DNA of 64,000 nucleotides from Bacteroidota bacterium. Its GTDB lineage: Bacteria > Bacteroidota > Bacteroidia > NS11-12g > UBA955. How positions within the stretch are numbered: position 1 is the first letter of the stretch; each line of letters starts with the position of its first letter. The stretch lies in the NCBI GenBank assembly GCA_024103355.1, contig JAGFIU010000010.1, forward strand, positions 124,001 through 188,000, given 5' to 3'. The position numbers and the translations under genes were made by a program. The notes under the pieces are model-generated. The model saw nothing but the letters and a program-made list of their open reading frames with translations. It was not told where the DNA came from and did not search any database. Of this stretch, positions 17,633-26,545 are shown one piece after another.

Positions 17633-18678
17633 TGGACATTGTAGCAAGACATATACTGCACAAGAATGCAACAGTAAAAGAAGCATTGCAAAAACTCGAC
17701 ACACTGGGTTCTGATGCAATACTTTTTATTGCTGATGAAGATAGAAAATTGATTGGCTCTCTTACTGATGGTGATATGCGTAGAGGTTTTATCAAAGGAT
17801 TGAACTTTGAAACCCCAATCTTAGATTTTATCCAACAACATCCCGTTTTTGTTTTAGAATGTGAAAATGCTATTGAAAAACTGGAAGAATACAAAAACAA
17901 GAATTTCAAAATTATTCCCATATTAAATGAAAGTCATCAGATAGTTGATATACTGAACTTCAGGACACGTTCAACTATAATCCCTGTTGATGCGGTTTTG
18001 ATGGCTGGCGGGGAGGGGAAAAGGCTCAGACCTTTAACCGAGAAAACTCCGAAACCACTTTTGAAAATAGGAGAAAAACCCATCATTGAACACAATATTG
18101 ATAATTTAATAAAGGTTGGTATAAGCAATATACATCTGAGTATTAATTACCTTGGAAATCAAATAGAAGAATATTTTGGCAACGGAGCTGACAGAAACAT
18201 ACACATTACTTATATCAAAGAAGAAAAACCACTTGGAACTTTAGGCTCTGTTATGCTCGCGGATGGATTTAAACACGATGAAATATTGATAATGAATAGC
18301 GACCTCTTGACAAATATAGATTTCAAAGAGTTCTATTTGACATTTAAATCATCAGGAGCTGATATGGCTGTGGCATCTACCAATTATTCTGTAGATATAC
18401 CTTATGCTGTGTTAGAGACAGATGATAATAAAGAAGTGTTGTCGCTGAAAGAAAAACCGAGATATACCTATTATTCTAACGCGGGAATCTATTTAATAAA
18501 AAAACGACTTTTGAATTTAATACCTCAAAATACCTTTTACGATATTACAGATTTTATGGAAGAAATATTGAAACAAAAGCTAAAACTCATAACCTATCCA
18601 ATAAACGGCTATTGGTTAGATATAGGCAAACCCGAAGATTTCAAAAAAGCTCAAGAAGACATAAAACATTTAAAATAA
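17632..18678 (+). CDS. ptmE: Sugar-1-phosphate guanylyltransferase with N-terminal CBS pair (PtmE-like)
   Basis: A protein of 348 residues. Residues 1 to about 118 are two CBS-like units (ATVKEALQKLDTLGSDAILFI in pieces, SLTDGDMRRG). From about 122 a nucleotidyltransferase domain follows with LMAGGEGKRLRPLT, TPKPLLKIGEKPII, and the metal-site region LIMNSDLLTN. Campylobacter PtmE of this layout makes GDP-glucosamine for legionaminic acid, so its presence here argues for GDP-linked rather than UDP-linked intermediates. The CBS pair may provide nucleotide-dependent control. It starts within the stop codon of the deacetylase gene. Confidence 0.85.
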   Translation: MDIVARHILHKNATVKEALQKLDTLGSDAILFIADEDRKLIGSLTDGDMRRGFIKGLNFETPILDFIQQHPVFVLECENAIEKLEEYKNKNFKIIPILNESHQIVDILNFRTRSTIIPVDAVLMAGGEGKRLRPLTEKTPKPLLKIGEKPIIEHNIDNLIKVGISNIHLSINYLGNQIEEYFGNGADRNIHITYIKEEKPLGTLGSVMLADGFKHDEILIMNSDLLTNIDFKEFYLTFKSSGADMAVASTNYSVDIPYAVLETDDNKEVLSLKEKPRYTYYSNAGIYLIKKRLLNLIPQNTFYDITDFMEEILKQKLKLITYPINGYWLDIGKPEDFKKAQEDIKHLK

Positions 18679-18681
18679 AAA

Positions 18682-19410
18682 ATGAGAGGATTGATAACAA
18701 TTTGTGCAAGAGGTGGTTCTAAAGGCATACCCGGAAAGAATATTAGGTCTCTTGCGGGTAAACCACTGATTTACTACACAATAAGAACAGCAGAAGAATT
18801 TAAAAAACTTAAAGATGTTGATATATACCTGTCCACTGATTCTGATGAGATAAAAGAAACTGTAATCAAATATAGTACAATAGTGCAAACAGATTATACC
18901 CGTCCTAATAGATTAGCAACGGACGAATCTGGCAAAATGGACGCAATTATTGACGTGAAAGAATTTGCCGAACAAAAATACAATGTAAAATACGACTATG
19001 TAATGGATTTAGATGTTACTGCACCTTTGAGAAATGTGGAGGATTTATTAAATGCTTATAATCTCTTGTTTACAAATCCGGAAGCCTTGGATATTTTTTC
19101 TGTAAGTCCTTGCCATAGAAATCCATATTTTAACATGGTTGAGCAAAAAGAAAACAGCGATTTTTATACTCTGTGTAAGCAGGGGAATTTTTTGACACGT
19201 CAATCATCACCTAAGGTATTTGACATGAATGCTTCTTTTTATATTTACAAAAGTTCATTTTTCACTAAAGGTTTTAAAACAGCAATAACAGATAAAAGCT
19301 TAATATATGAAGTTCCACATCTGTGCTTTGACTTAGACAATCCGATTGATTTTGAATTCATGGAATTCTTATTTCTGAATCGCAAGTTGGATTTTGAAAT
19401 GATATTTTAA
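18682..19410 (+). CDS. legF: CMP-nonulosonate cytidylyltransferase (PtmB/LegF/NeuA family)
   Basis: An enzyme of 242 residues. The N-terminus ICARGGSKGIPGKNIRSLAG is the CTP-binding motif of CMP-sialate synthetases, followed by STDSDEI, RPNRLATDES, and the metal-binding DLDVTAPLRN. It activates the finished nonulosonic acid with CTP, the last cytoplasmic step before glycosyl transfer. It starts 3 bases after ptmE and ends 1 base before the next gene. A second cytidylyltransferase at 37589 belongs to the other nonulosonate set. Confidence 0.9.
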   Translation: MRGLITICARGGSKGIPGKNIRSLAGKPLIYYTIRTAEEFKKLKDVDIYLSTDSDEIKETVIKYSTIVQTDYTRPNRLATDESGKMDAIIDVKEFAEQKYNVKYDYVMDLDVTAPLRNVEDLLNAYNLLFTNPEALDIFSVSPCHRNPYFNMVEQKENSDFYTLCKQGNFLTRQSSPKVFDMNASFYIYKSSFFTKGFKTAITDKSLIYEVPHLCFDLDNPIDFEFMEFLFLNRKLDFEMIF

Positions 19411-19411
19411 T

Positions 19412-20329
19412 ATGAAAGTTCTAATCATAGGTTTAGGTTCCATTGCCAAAAAACATATTTCTGCAATAAAATCAATTTCAGATAAAGCAGAGATTTATGC
19501 CTTACGTTCAAATAAACATGCAGAGCAATATTCGGATGTAGTCAATGTTTCTGATTGGAGCATTGCTAATGATGTAGATTTTATATTGATTTCAAATCCA
19601 ACAAGTGTTCATAGAGATACCATTTTAAAGGCATTGGATTATAGTAAACCGTTATTTATAGAAAAACCCTTGATGCACGAAATGAAAGGTATAGAATCGA
19701 TAGAGGAAAAGTTAAGAAAGAATAATGTGCCTACATACGTTGCTTGCGTATTGCGTTTCCATCCGGTCATTATGAAACTTAAAGAGATTATGAAAGAAAA
19801 AAGAGGCTTGGTAGAAGAAGTAAACGTCTATTGTGGTTCCTACTTACCTGAATGGAGACCAGACTCTAATTTCAGACATATTTATAGCTCTAATCCTGCT
19901 TTGGGAGGTGGGGTTCATTTGGATTTGATTCATGAATTAGATTATCTATATTGGTTCTTTGGACAACCCGACAAAACAGATTATGTATTGAGAAATAACT
20001 CACATTTGAATATTGAAGCTGTTGATTATGCCAACTACCGCTTGTTTTACAAGAATTTCATAGCAAATGTGACACTTAATTATTTTAGAAGAACCAAAAA
20101 AAGAGAAATTGAAATTATTGGAAACTCTTTTGTCTATATAGGCGATTTGATAAATTGTACTTTGAAAGAAGATTTTTCAAATACAAGTATAATTGATATG
20201 AAAGGGAAACAACCCAATCTTTATGAATTGCAAATGCGTTATTTTATTAATAAAATACAAAATGGGGAAAAGATTGAAAATGATTTTGAAACAGGTAAAA
20301 AAGTGTTAAGTATAGTTTTAAATAAATAA
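19412..20329 (+). CDS. Gfo/Idh/MocA-family oxidoreductase (PtmF-like position)
   Basis: A protein of 305 residues with an N-terminal Rossmann fold (VLIIGLGSIAKKHI), the family EKPL motif (FIEKPLMHE, about residue 90), and a C-terminal substrate domain with GGGVHLDLIHELDYL. NAD(P)-dependent sugar oxidation or reduction is the family role. Campylobacter has a comparable gene, ptmF, next to ptmB and ptmA, proposed to act with ptmA in supplying the amino sugar precursor. The same neighbourhood here makes that the leading hypothesis, but sequence alone does not prove orthology. Confidence 0.82.
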   Translation: MKVLIIGLGSIAKKHISAIKSISDKAEIYALRSNKHAEQYSDVVNVSDWSIANDVDFILISNPTSVHRDTILKALDYSKPLFIEKPLMHEMKGIESIEEKLRKNNVPTYVACVLRFHPVIMKLKEIMKEKRGLVEEVNVYCGSYLPEWRPDSNFRHIYSSNPALGGGVHLDLIHELDYLYWFFGQPDKTDYVLRNNSHLNIEAVDYANYRLFYKNFIANVTLNYFRRTKKREIEIIGNSFVYIGDLINCTLKEDFSNTSIIDMKGKQPNLYELQMRYFINKIQNGEKIENDFETGKKVLSIVLNK

Positions 20330-20330
20330 A

Positions 20331-21068
20331 ATGATATTAGAAAACAAAGTAATAATCGTAACAGGTGGCTCCGGACTTATTGGAAAAGCTATTGTTAAAG
20401 AATTGAAATCAGAAGGTGCTAAAGTGGTAAACGCTGATATTAATGTTGAAACTGACCTTGAAAAAGGTACATATAAGATAGATATTACACAGCACGAAGA
20501 GATTGCTTATGCTGTTAAAACTATTTTTAATCATTTTGGCAAAATAGATGGTTTGGTAAATAGTGCTTATCCCAGAACAAAAGACTGGGGAGACAAGTTT
20601 GAAGATGTTAAGCCTGAGTCTTGGGCTAAAAATGTTGATATGCAATTGAACAGCCATTTTGTTTTCTGCCAAGAAGTTTTGAAAATAATGACTGAACAAA
20701 AAAATGGAAGTATTGTAAATATGTCTTCAATCTATGGTGTAGTTGGAAATGATTTTACTGTCTACGATGGAACTTCGATGACATCTGCTCCTGCTTATTC
20801 AGCAATTAAAGGAGGAATTATCAATTTTACTCGTTATTTAGCTTCCTATTACGGCAAAAGAGGAATCAGAGTTAATACAGTAAGCCCCGGAGGTATATTT
20901 GATAATCAAAATCCGACTTTTGTTTCAAATTATAACAAGAAAGTCCCTATTGGCAGAATGGGAAATCCGGATGACATATCTCCTGCAGTTGCCTTTTTAT
21001 TGTCAGATAAAGCAAAGTATATTACGGGGCATAACCTTATCGTTGACGGTGGTTGGTGTGCTATATAA
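20331..21068 (+). CDS. Short-chain dehydrogenase (PtmA-like)
   Basis: A classical SDR of 245 residues: cofactor site TGGSGLIGKAI, NSAYP at the NAG-type position, catalytic Ser in NMSSIYGV, and Tyr-x3-Lys in YSAIKGG. The C-terminal end VDGGWCAI is typical. It starts 1 base after the Gfo/Idh gene and completes a block matching the Campylobacter ptm gene set, so it is likely PtmA-like and involved in precursor supply or modification of legionaminic acid. The next gene (ABC ATPase) starts 9 bases downstream. Confidence 0.84.
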   Translation: MILENKVIIVTGGSGLIGKAIVKELKSEGAKVVNADINVETDLEKGTYKIDITQHEEIAYAVKTIFNHFGKIDGLVNSAYPRTKDWGDKFEDVKPESWAKNVDMQLNSHFVFCQEVLKIMTEQKNGSIVNMSSIYGVVGNDFTVYDGTSMTSAPAYSAIKGGIINFTRYLASYYGKRGIRVNTVSPGGIFDNQNPTFVSNYNKKVPIGRMGNPDDISPAVAFLLSDKAKYITGHNLIVDGGWCAI

Positions 21069-21077
21069 ATAGAATCC

Positions 21078-22346
21078 ATGAGTAATACTGCAATAGACAT
21101 ACAGAATATTTCCAAGCAATATCGTTTAGGTTTGGTTTCTTCCAAAACCATATCGGGTGATTTTAAGCGTTGGGTATATAAAATGAGAGGGAAAGAAGAC
21201 CCTTTTCTGAAAATTGGAGATACCAATGATAGAACTGTTAAAAGTAATTCAGAATATGTTTGGGCACTAAGAGATATTAGTTTTAAAGTAAAGGAGGGCG
21301 AGGTTATGGGTATTATAGGTCTTAATGGTGCGGGTAAATCTACATTGTTAAAAATACTTTCAAGAGTTACAACACCTACTTCCGGAAGTATCAAAATAAA
21401 AGGAAGAATGGCTTCACTACTGGAAGTAGGGACCGGGTTTCACCCTGAATTGACAGGCAGAGAAAATGTATTTCTTAATGGGGCTATTCTGGGAATGAGC
21501 AAAACGGAAATAAAATCCAAATTTGATGAGATTGTGGATTTTTCGGGAGTTGAAAGATACATTGATACTCCGGTAAAAAGATATTCTTCCGGAATGTATG
21601 TTCGTCTGGCATTTGCCGTAGCGGCTCATCTTGAGCCGGAGATACTGGTTATTGATGAGGTATTGGCTGTTGGTGATGCCGAATTTCAGAAAAAATGTCT
21701 TGGCAAGATGAAGGATGTTGCTACGGGAGGTAGAACTGTGTTGTTTGTGAGCCATAATATGGGAGCTATCTCTGATTTATGTGATAGAGCAGTTATTCTT
21801 AAGCAAGGAGAAGTGTTTAAAATAGGAGAAACTGCTAATATGGTCAATGAATACATTAACCATTCCTTGAGTATTGATTTGAAAGGTGCAGAAGCATATA
21901 AAGACAAAAAATTGAGAAGAGGTTCGGGTAAGGCAAGGATTGAAAATATTAGAGTTACGGATAAAGATGGAAAACAAAAGACCGAATTTGAAGTTTTTGA
22001 GCCGGTATTTATACATTTTGATTGTGAAAAAAATGAAACAGTTGAGGAAATGTTTTTCAAATTGGCTCTGCGTTCCAGTATTTCAAGAGAGATAATTGCT
22101 TCTACCGACAAAATTGATATCTCCAATCTGTCAAAATGTAAAGATAAATTTAGTTTTACTCTGAATCTCGATTCATTGCAGTTGAATGAGGGGATATATG
22201 AATGTTATTATTGGTTGGGTTCAAGTCAAAACGAAAATCCTTATGATGTGCTTGATAACCTTACCACTCCTTTGGTTATTAAGAAATCAAATAGAGAAAA
22301 TAGTTTCACAGGTTATACTTTAATAAAAAGCAGTATTAATGGCTAA
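21078..22346 (+). CDS. wzt: Polysaccharide ABC transporter ATPase with C-terminal glycan-binding domain (Wzt-type)
   Basis: A protein of 422 residues. The nucleotide-binding domain covers about residues 1-250: Walker A GLNGAGKST (81-89), signature YSSGM at 169-173, Walker B ILVIDEVLAVGD, switch VSHN. The remaining about 165 residues form a separate beta-rich domain like Wzt C-terminal domains, which recognise the non-reducing end of the polymer before export. It pairs with the Wzm-like permease at 8746. Presence of the C-domain suggests a polymer completed in the cytoplasm with a defined cap. The end overlaps the next gene by 8 bases. Confidence 0.9.
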   Translation: MSNTAIDIQNISKQYRLGLVSSKTISGDFKRWVYKMRGKEDPFLKIGDTNDRTVKSNSEYVWALRDISFKVKEGEVMGIIGLNGAGKSTLLKILSRVTTPTSGSIKIKGRMASLLEVGTGFHPELTGRENVFLNGAILGMSKTEIKSKFDEIVDFSGVERYIDTPVKRYSSGMYVRLAFAVAAHLEPEILVIDEVLAVGDAEFQKKCLGKMKDVATGGRTVLFVSHNMGAISDLCDRAVILKQGEVFKIGETANMVNEYINHSLSIDLKGAEAYKDKKLRRGSGKARIENIRVTDKDGKQKTEFEVFEPVFIHFDCEKNETVEEMFFKLALRSSISREIIASTDKIDISNLSKCKDKFSFTLNLDSLQLNEGIYECYYWLGSSQNENPYDVLDNLTTPLVIKKSNRENSFTGYTLIKSSING

Positions 22347-23829
22347 GGTTTTATTCTTTCCGCTTCATATAGCTTGGAAATCTCATTATGAAACAGAATT
22401 GGAAATAATGCAAAGACACTTGGATGCAGGTGATGAGGTAATTCAGCTTGTATGCAACAGAGCATTAGAAACTTGTGATATAAATCCGGAGCATGTTTTT
22501 TCCAAATGTGTAAGTTGTATTGCAAGACGTAAGGCAGGACTTAAATTAATACAGGGTAAAGTAAAGTCACTGCCTTTTAATAAACTAAATTCAGAACAAG
22601 AAAGATTAATCCGCAATTTTCAATGGGAAGCAGAGAATATTAATGAACTTAAATCAATAGTACATGAGAATTTTGATATTGGATATGCTGTTGCATCTTC
22701 ATTAATCAGTATGCTCAGCAATCCATTTCCTGATATAGAAAAAAATAAAACCATGATTAATAAGATGATGAAGACTTCACTGGAGGTCTATTATTCATTT
22801 ATCAATCAATTATCCTACTTGAAACCTGACAAAGTTTATATATTTAACGGACGACTTTTCCAAGTAAAAGCAGGGTTTAGAGCTTCTCAAAAATTAAATG
22901 TTCCCTGTTTTATCCATGAAAGAGGTAGCACATTCAAACATTATGAATTGTTTGAAAATCATCTTCCTCATGACTTAAAGATGATGGGTATTAAAATAAA
23001 AAAATATTGGGATGACGAGCCTGATGAGGAGAAAAAACGAATCAAAGGAGCAGAATTTTTTGAAAAACGAAGAAAGGGAATTGAACTTTCATGGAAATCT
23101 TTTATTGAGAATCAAGAAAAAGGGTTATTGCCGGCAGGTTTTGACCCAAACAAAAAGAATATTATGATTTTCAATTCCTCCGAATTTGAATTTGCATCAG
23201 TGGGTCCGGAATGGAATAATCCGCTCTATAAGAACCAAAACGAGGGTATTATTAAAATTGTTAAAGATTTTTCAGCAGATACAGATTATCATTTTTACTT
23301 GAGAATGCATCCCAATTTGGCAGATGCCAACCCTGTAAACTATGAAGAACTACTAAATCTGAATGCACCCAATCTTAGTATCATTATGCCGGATTCACCA
23401 ATTGATTCTTATCATCTTTTGGATATGGCTCATAAGGTAGTTACCTTTGGCTCAACTATGGGTATAGAAGCAAGTTTTTGGGGTAAGACTTCTATCATGG
23501 CAGGACATTCTCTATACGAATCGCTGGATGCTGTTTACAGACCATCAACGCATCAAGAGCTTTTGTCTATGATTAAAGATGAAAATCTTAAACCGAAAGC
23601 AAAGGAACATGCAATGATTTTTGGGTATTACTTCAACACAAGCGGGATTTTGTATAAATATTATGAAGCCGAATCTTATAAAGAAGGCAAATACAGAGGA
23701 GTTAAATTAGAACCTGTTTTTGATGGTGAAACACAGAAATGGCTAAACAGATACTGGGTTTATAGAAAATATCCTTTTATGAGAACCACTTTGGAAAAGA
23801 TTGTATTAAAGAAACTGATAAAAGAATAG
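22339..23829 (+). CDS. Capsule-type glycosyltransferase-like protein
   Basis: A protein of 496 residues, not assigned to a named family with certainty. A Cys-rich stretch near residue 50 (CDINPEHVFSKCVSCIARR) is followed by a helical region. The C-terminal half has a GT-B-like pattern, with FIHERGST, FYLRMHPNLADANP, and FGSTMGIEASFWGKTSI resembling the donor-site region of capsule Kdo-transferase-like and surface-carbohydrate proteins. It overlaps wzt by 8 bases, so is translated with the exporter. A role in extending or capping the exported polymer is inferred. Confidence 0.65.
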   Translation: MAKVLFFPLHIAWKSHYETELEIMQRHLDAGDEVIQLVCNRALETCDINPEHVFSKCVSCIARRKAGLKLIQGKVKSLPFNKLNSEQERLIRNFQWEAENINELKSIVHENFDIGYAVASSLISMLSNPFPDIEKNKTMINKMMKTSLEVYYSFINQLSYLKPDKVYIFNGRLFQVKAGFRASQKLNVPCFIHERGSTFKHYELFENHLPHDLKMMGIKIKKYWDDEPDEEKKRIKGAEFFEKRRKGIELSWKSFIENQEKGLLPAGFDPNKKNIMIFNSSEFEFASVGPEWNNPLYKNQNEGIIKIVKDFSADTDYHFYLRMHPNLADANPVNYEELLNLNAPNLSIIMPDSPIDSYHLLDMAHKVVTFGSTMGIEASFWGKTSIMAGHSLYESLDAVYRPSTHQELLSMIKDENLKPKAKEHAMIFGYYFNTSGILYKYYEAESYKEGKYRGVKLEPVFDGETQKWLNRYWVYRKYPFMRTTLEKIVLKKLIKE

Positions 23830-23841
23830 AGGAATATCATT

Positions 23842-24756
23842 ATGCCTTTGGTTTCAATAATTACACCTGCCTACAATGCCGAAAAGTATATTGCAGAAAC
23901 AATAGAATCCGTTTTACAACAAACATTCTCTGATTGGGAAATGCTGATAACTGATGATGGTTCAACTGACAACACAGCATTAATTATCAAACAATATGCA
24001 GAAAAAGATTCACGGATAATTTATCTCTACCAAGAAAACGGCAAACAAGGGAAAGCAAGAAACTTGGCTATAAAAAACGCAAAAGGAACTTATCTTGCAT
24101 TCATTGATGCGGATGATTTGTGGGTAGAAAATAAGCTGGAAAAACAACTAGCTATTTATAAGCAATATCCGGAGGTTGATTTGATATATACATCTGGTAT
24201 TAGTTTTTCAGGTAGTATAAGTAATGTAATAAAGGTTTTTCATGAAAAAGCAGGCATGATTGACAGTACAGAGATGTATGACACTATGTTAAAAGGCAAA
24301 AGCCTGCCTAATCTTTCAGTTATAGTAAAGAAGTCTTGGGTTGATAAGGTTGGAGGTTTGGGAGAACAACCTGAGATGCAGAATGCAGAAGATTATCAAT
24401 TATGGCTGAAGCTTTTGGATCGTGGATGTCAAATGTATGGAATTGATGAGTCTTTGTTTTATTACAGATTGCACGAGAATCAAGTAACAACAGATGATAG
24501 TATGGCTTTCACAGAAGCAATCCATGCAGTTTTTTTTGCAGATTTGACAAAAATAAACAGAAAAGAAAAGAGGAAGATTTTAATAAACAGAACCAATAAA
24601 TACTTATTGCATTATATAGACATAATCTCAAACGAGCAAATTGAGAAAATATTGAATCTATATAAAAATCCTTTGTCGGATTATAGGCGTTATTGGCTTA
24701 ATAGACTGCTGTTGCTGTTGGGTAAAGGAGTGTTTAAGAGGTATTATTATAGATAA
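23842..24756 (+). CDS. GT2-family glycosyltransferase
   Basis: A protein of 304 residues with the GT-A fold signature of family 2: VSIITPAYNAEKYIAETIESV at the start in pieces, DDGSTDNT, AFIDADDLW for the metal-binding DxD-type site, and the acceptor-side EDYQLWLKLLDRG. It transfers a sugar from a nucleotide donor to the growing glycan at the cytoplasmic face. Donor and acceptor are unknown. It is followed by a repeat-flanked GIY-YIG module rather than by another polysaccharide gene. Confidence 0.9.
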   Translation: MPLVSIITPAYNAEKYIAETIESVLQQTFSDWEMLITDDGSTDNTALIIKQYAEKDSRIIYLYQENGKQGKARNLAIKNAKGTYLAFIDADDLWVENKLEKQLAIYKQYPEVDLIYTSGISFSGSISNVIKVFHEKAGMIDSTEMYDTMLKGKSLPNLSVIVKKSWVDKVGGLGEQPEMQNAEDYQLWLKLLDRGCQMYGIDESLFYYRLHENQVTTDDSMAFTEAIHAVFFADLTKINRKEKRKILINRTNKYLLHYIDIISNEQIEKILNLYKNPLSDYRRYWLNRLLLLLGKGVFKRYYYR

Positions 24757-24779
24757 TTAAGTAGTTGTTCAATGAGGCT

Positions 24780-24860
24780 CCCTCCTCGTGACCCTGAAAC
24801 AAGTTCAGGGTGACTCGGAGGTCGTTCATGGTGACTCGGAGGGGTGGCAAGGACAAGCGG
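24780..24860. repeat. Left flank of GIY-YIG module (class D repeat)
   Basis: This contains CCTCCTCGTG, then the palindrome CCCTGAA-ACAAG-TTCAGGG (24792-24810), GTGACTCGGAGG twice, and GGCAAGGACA. The same elements in the same order recur on the right of the gene at 25229-25323, so the gene is bracketed by direct copies. This family is seen only around this gene within the window. Confidence 0.85.
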
Positions 24861-24900
24861 AGGTGCCCGTACCCTCCTCGTACAACGAAACCAACAGAAC

Positions 24901-25227
24901 ATGAAGCTCGCATACGTTTACATAATGAGCAACAAGAACAGAACCACACTGTACATCGGAGTTACTAATAACATCAAAAGACGTACATTGGAACATAAAT
25001 CAGGAACCGGTTCTGTTTTTACAAAGCGGTATAATCTGCATGACTTGCTTTATTATGAAGAGATACAGGGAATGATGAATGGCATAAGGCGAGAAAAACA
25101 GTTGAAGAACTGGCATAAAGAATGGAAATGGAATCTGATAAAGGAGCTAAATCCAGAGTTGCAGGATTTGGCTGAATCGTGGTTTAGTGAAGAGGAAATA
25201 GAAGAGTATAAGAGAGGGAAAGGGTGA
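24901..25227 (+). CDS. Small GIY-YIG nuclease, copy 1
   Basis: A protein of 108 residues made of a single GIY-YIG domain of the UvrC-N/YhbQ-like type. YVYIM and TLYIGVTNN form the GIY-YIG pair, the arginine lies in NIKRR, and the metal-binding glutamate in REKQLKNW. A Trp/Glu-rich tail (DLAESWFSEEEIEEYK) follows. The ATG at 24901 is chosen because upstream in-frame codons translate the repeat. It lies between two direct copies of a palindromic repeat, in the middle of the polysaccharide genes. Such stand-alone genes are common in Bacteroidota and have no established function. A repeat-associated mobile role is inferred. Confidence 0.85.
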   Translation: MKLAYVYIMSNKNRTTLYIGVTNNIKRRTLEHKSGTGSVFTKRYNLHDLLYYEEIQGMMNGIRREKQLKNWHKEWKWNLIKELNPELQDLAESWFSEEEIEEYKRGKG

Positions 25228-25228
25228 T

Positions 25229-25323
25229 GCCCTCCTCGTGCCCTGAAACGACCCAGACCCTGAAACGACCCAGACCCTGAAACAAGTTCAGGGTGACGTT
25301 CAGGGTGACGGCAAGGACACGAG
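25229..25323. repeat. Right flank of GIY-YIG module (class D repeat)
   Basis: CCTCCTCGTG is followed by three short tandem units starting CCCTGAAACGACCCAGA. Then come the palindrome CCCTGAA-ACAAG-TTCAGGG, a second TTCAGGGTGACG and GGCAAGGACA. It matches the left flank at 24780-24860 in order and orientation, with local expansion of the CCCTGAAAC unit. Confidence 0.85.
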
Positions 25324-25392
25324 CAAAGAGTACACCCGCTACCATACACAAACAGAACATCAATAACCAAACAATAAAAACATACTATAAAA

Positions 25393-26520
25393 GTGAAATA
25401 TCCAATTTCTGCTTTAGTAGCCTCATATAATGAAGGACATTTATTAGAAGACTGCCTAAAATCATTGCAGTTTTGTGATGAGGTATGTGTGGTTAATCTT
25501 AATTCAAAGGATAATACAGAATCAATAGCTTTAAAATACGCTACTAAGTATTGCTTAGAAACAACATGGGTAAAGTATTTCGATGAACATCATAATAAGT
25601 ATATACCGAAACTCAAACATGATTGGTTTATTTTAATTGACCCTGATGAAAGAATAAAACCTGAATTGGCTAAAGACGTAATCAATTTTGTACAGAACCC
25701 TGAACCTTTTGTATCATTGGTAAGAGCTCCTATTTTGTATTTGTTTAAAGGTAAAAAATTAAAAGGCGGACCTTATAAAGAAGTTATTATAGGAAGATTA
25801 TTGTTTTATAGACCCGGACTTATGATTTCAGATGAAGTTCATAGCGGAATCAAAGCAAAAGCAGGTTATTGGAAAACAAATATTAAGTTTACCGGAGAAA
25901 ATTATAATGAACATTTCTGGTGTAACTCATGGAAACAACTTAAAGATAAACATAATCGATATACACAAGGAGAGGGCAGAGTACTCTATATTGAAGGGAA
26001 ACGTTATTCTGTCTTAAAACAAATTACTCAAACTATAAAGAGGTTTTTTACTGCTCTTTTTGGAGAGCAATATTACAAAGATGGTTTTACCGGTTTGGGC
26101 TTTTCTTACCATGAAGCACGCTATACTTTTTTGAGTTGGAGTAGTTTGAGGAAATATCAAAAACTTATGAAAAAGGAAGGAACCTTCAAAACTCCGATTG
26201 AAGTTCAAAAAGACCTCATAAAACAAAGGGTTGCTGATTTTGAAAAAGTAAGCCTTGATTTAGCAAAAGATTATGAAAATACTGTGGATGAGAAAAAGGA
26301 AGATATGTTAATCCAATATAAAAAATCAACACACAGGTTAATTAATGATGCTTTAGAGATAGGGTGTTTTGAAGAAGTAAGAAAAGTTCAAGATGCAGTT
26401 TCCTTTTCTCATATTATGAAAGATTATATTGCTAATGAAGTATTTATAGAGAGGTTTAAACTCATAGAAAACTCCGGTTCATATAAATTAGCAAAGAGGA
26501 TAGGGAAGCTTTTAAAGTGA
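25393..26520 (+). CDS. GT2-family glycosyltransferase (WaaE/KdtX-like)
   Basis: A protein of 375 residues starting with GTG. The N-terminal GT-A domain shows ISALVASYNEGHLLEDCLKSL in pieces, VVNLNSKDNT, and ILIDPDERIKPEL as the DxD-type region, which resembles the WaaE/KdtX group of lipopolysaccharide core glucosyltransferases. A C-terminal helical extension (from about residue 240) is rich in Lys/Glu and of unknown role. Donor and acceptor are not readable. It is isolated from its neighbours by repeat arrays on both sides. Confidence 0.85.
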   Translation: MKYPISALVASYNEGHLLEDCLKSLQFCDEVCVVNLNSKDNTESIALKYATKYCLETTWVKYFDEHHNKYIPKLKHDWFILIDPDERIKPELAKDVINFVQNPEPFVSLVRAPILYLFKGKKLKGGPYKEVIIGRLLFYRPGLMISDEVHSGIKAKAGYWKTNIKFTGENYNEHFWCNSWKQLKDKHNRYTQGEGRVLYIEGKRYSVLKQITQTIKRFFTALFGEQYYKDGFTGLGFSYHEARYTFLSWSSLRKYQKLMKKEGTFKTPIEVQKDLIKQRVADFEKVSLDLAKDYENTVDEKKEDMLIQYKKSTHRLINDALEIGCFEEVRKVQDAVSFSHIMKDYIANEVFIERFKLIENSGSYKLAKRIGKLLK

Positions 26521-26545
26521 ACAAAAGTTTATGAGTTCCGAAAGC

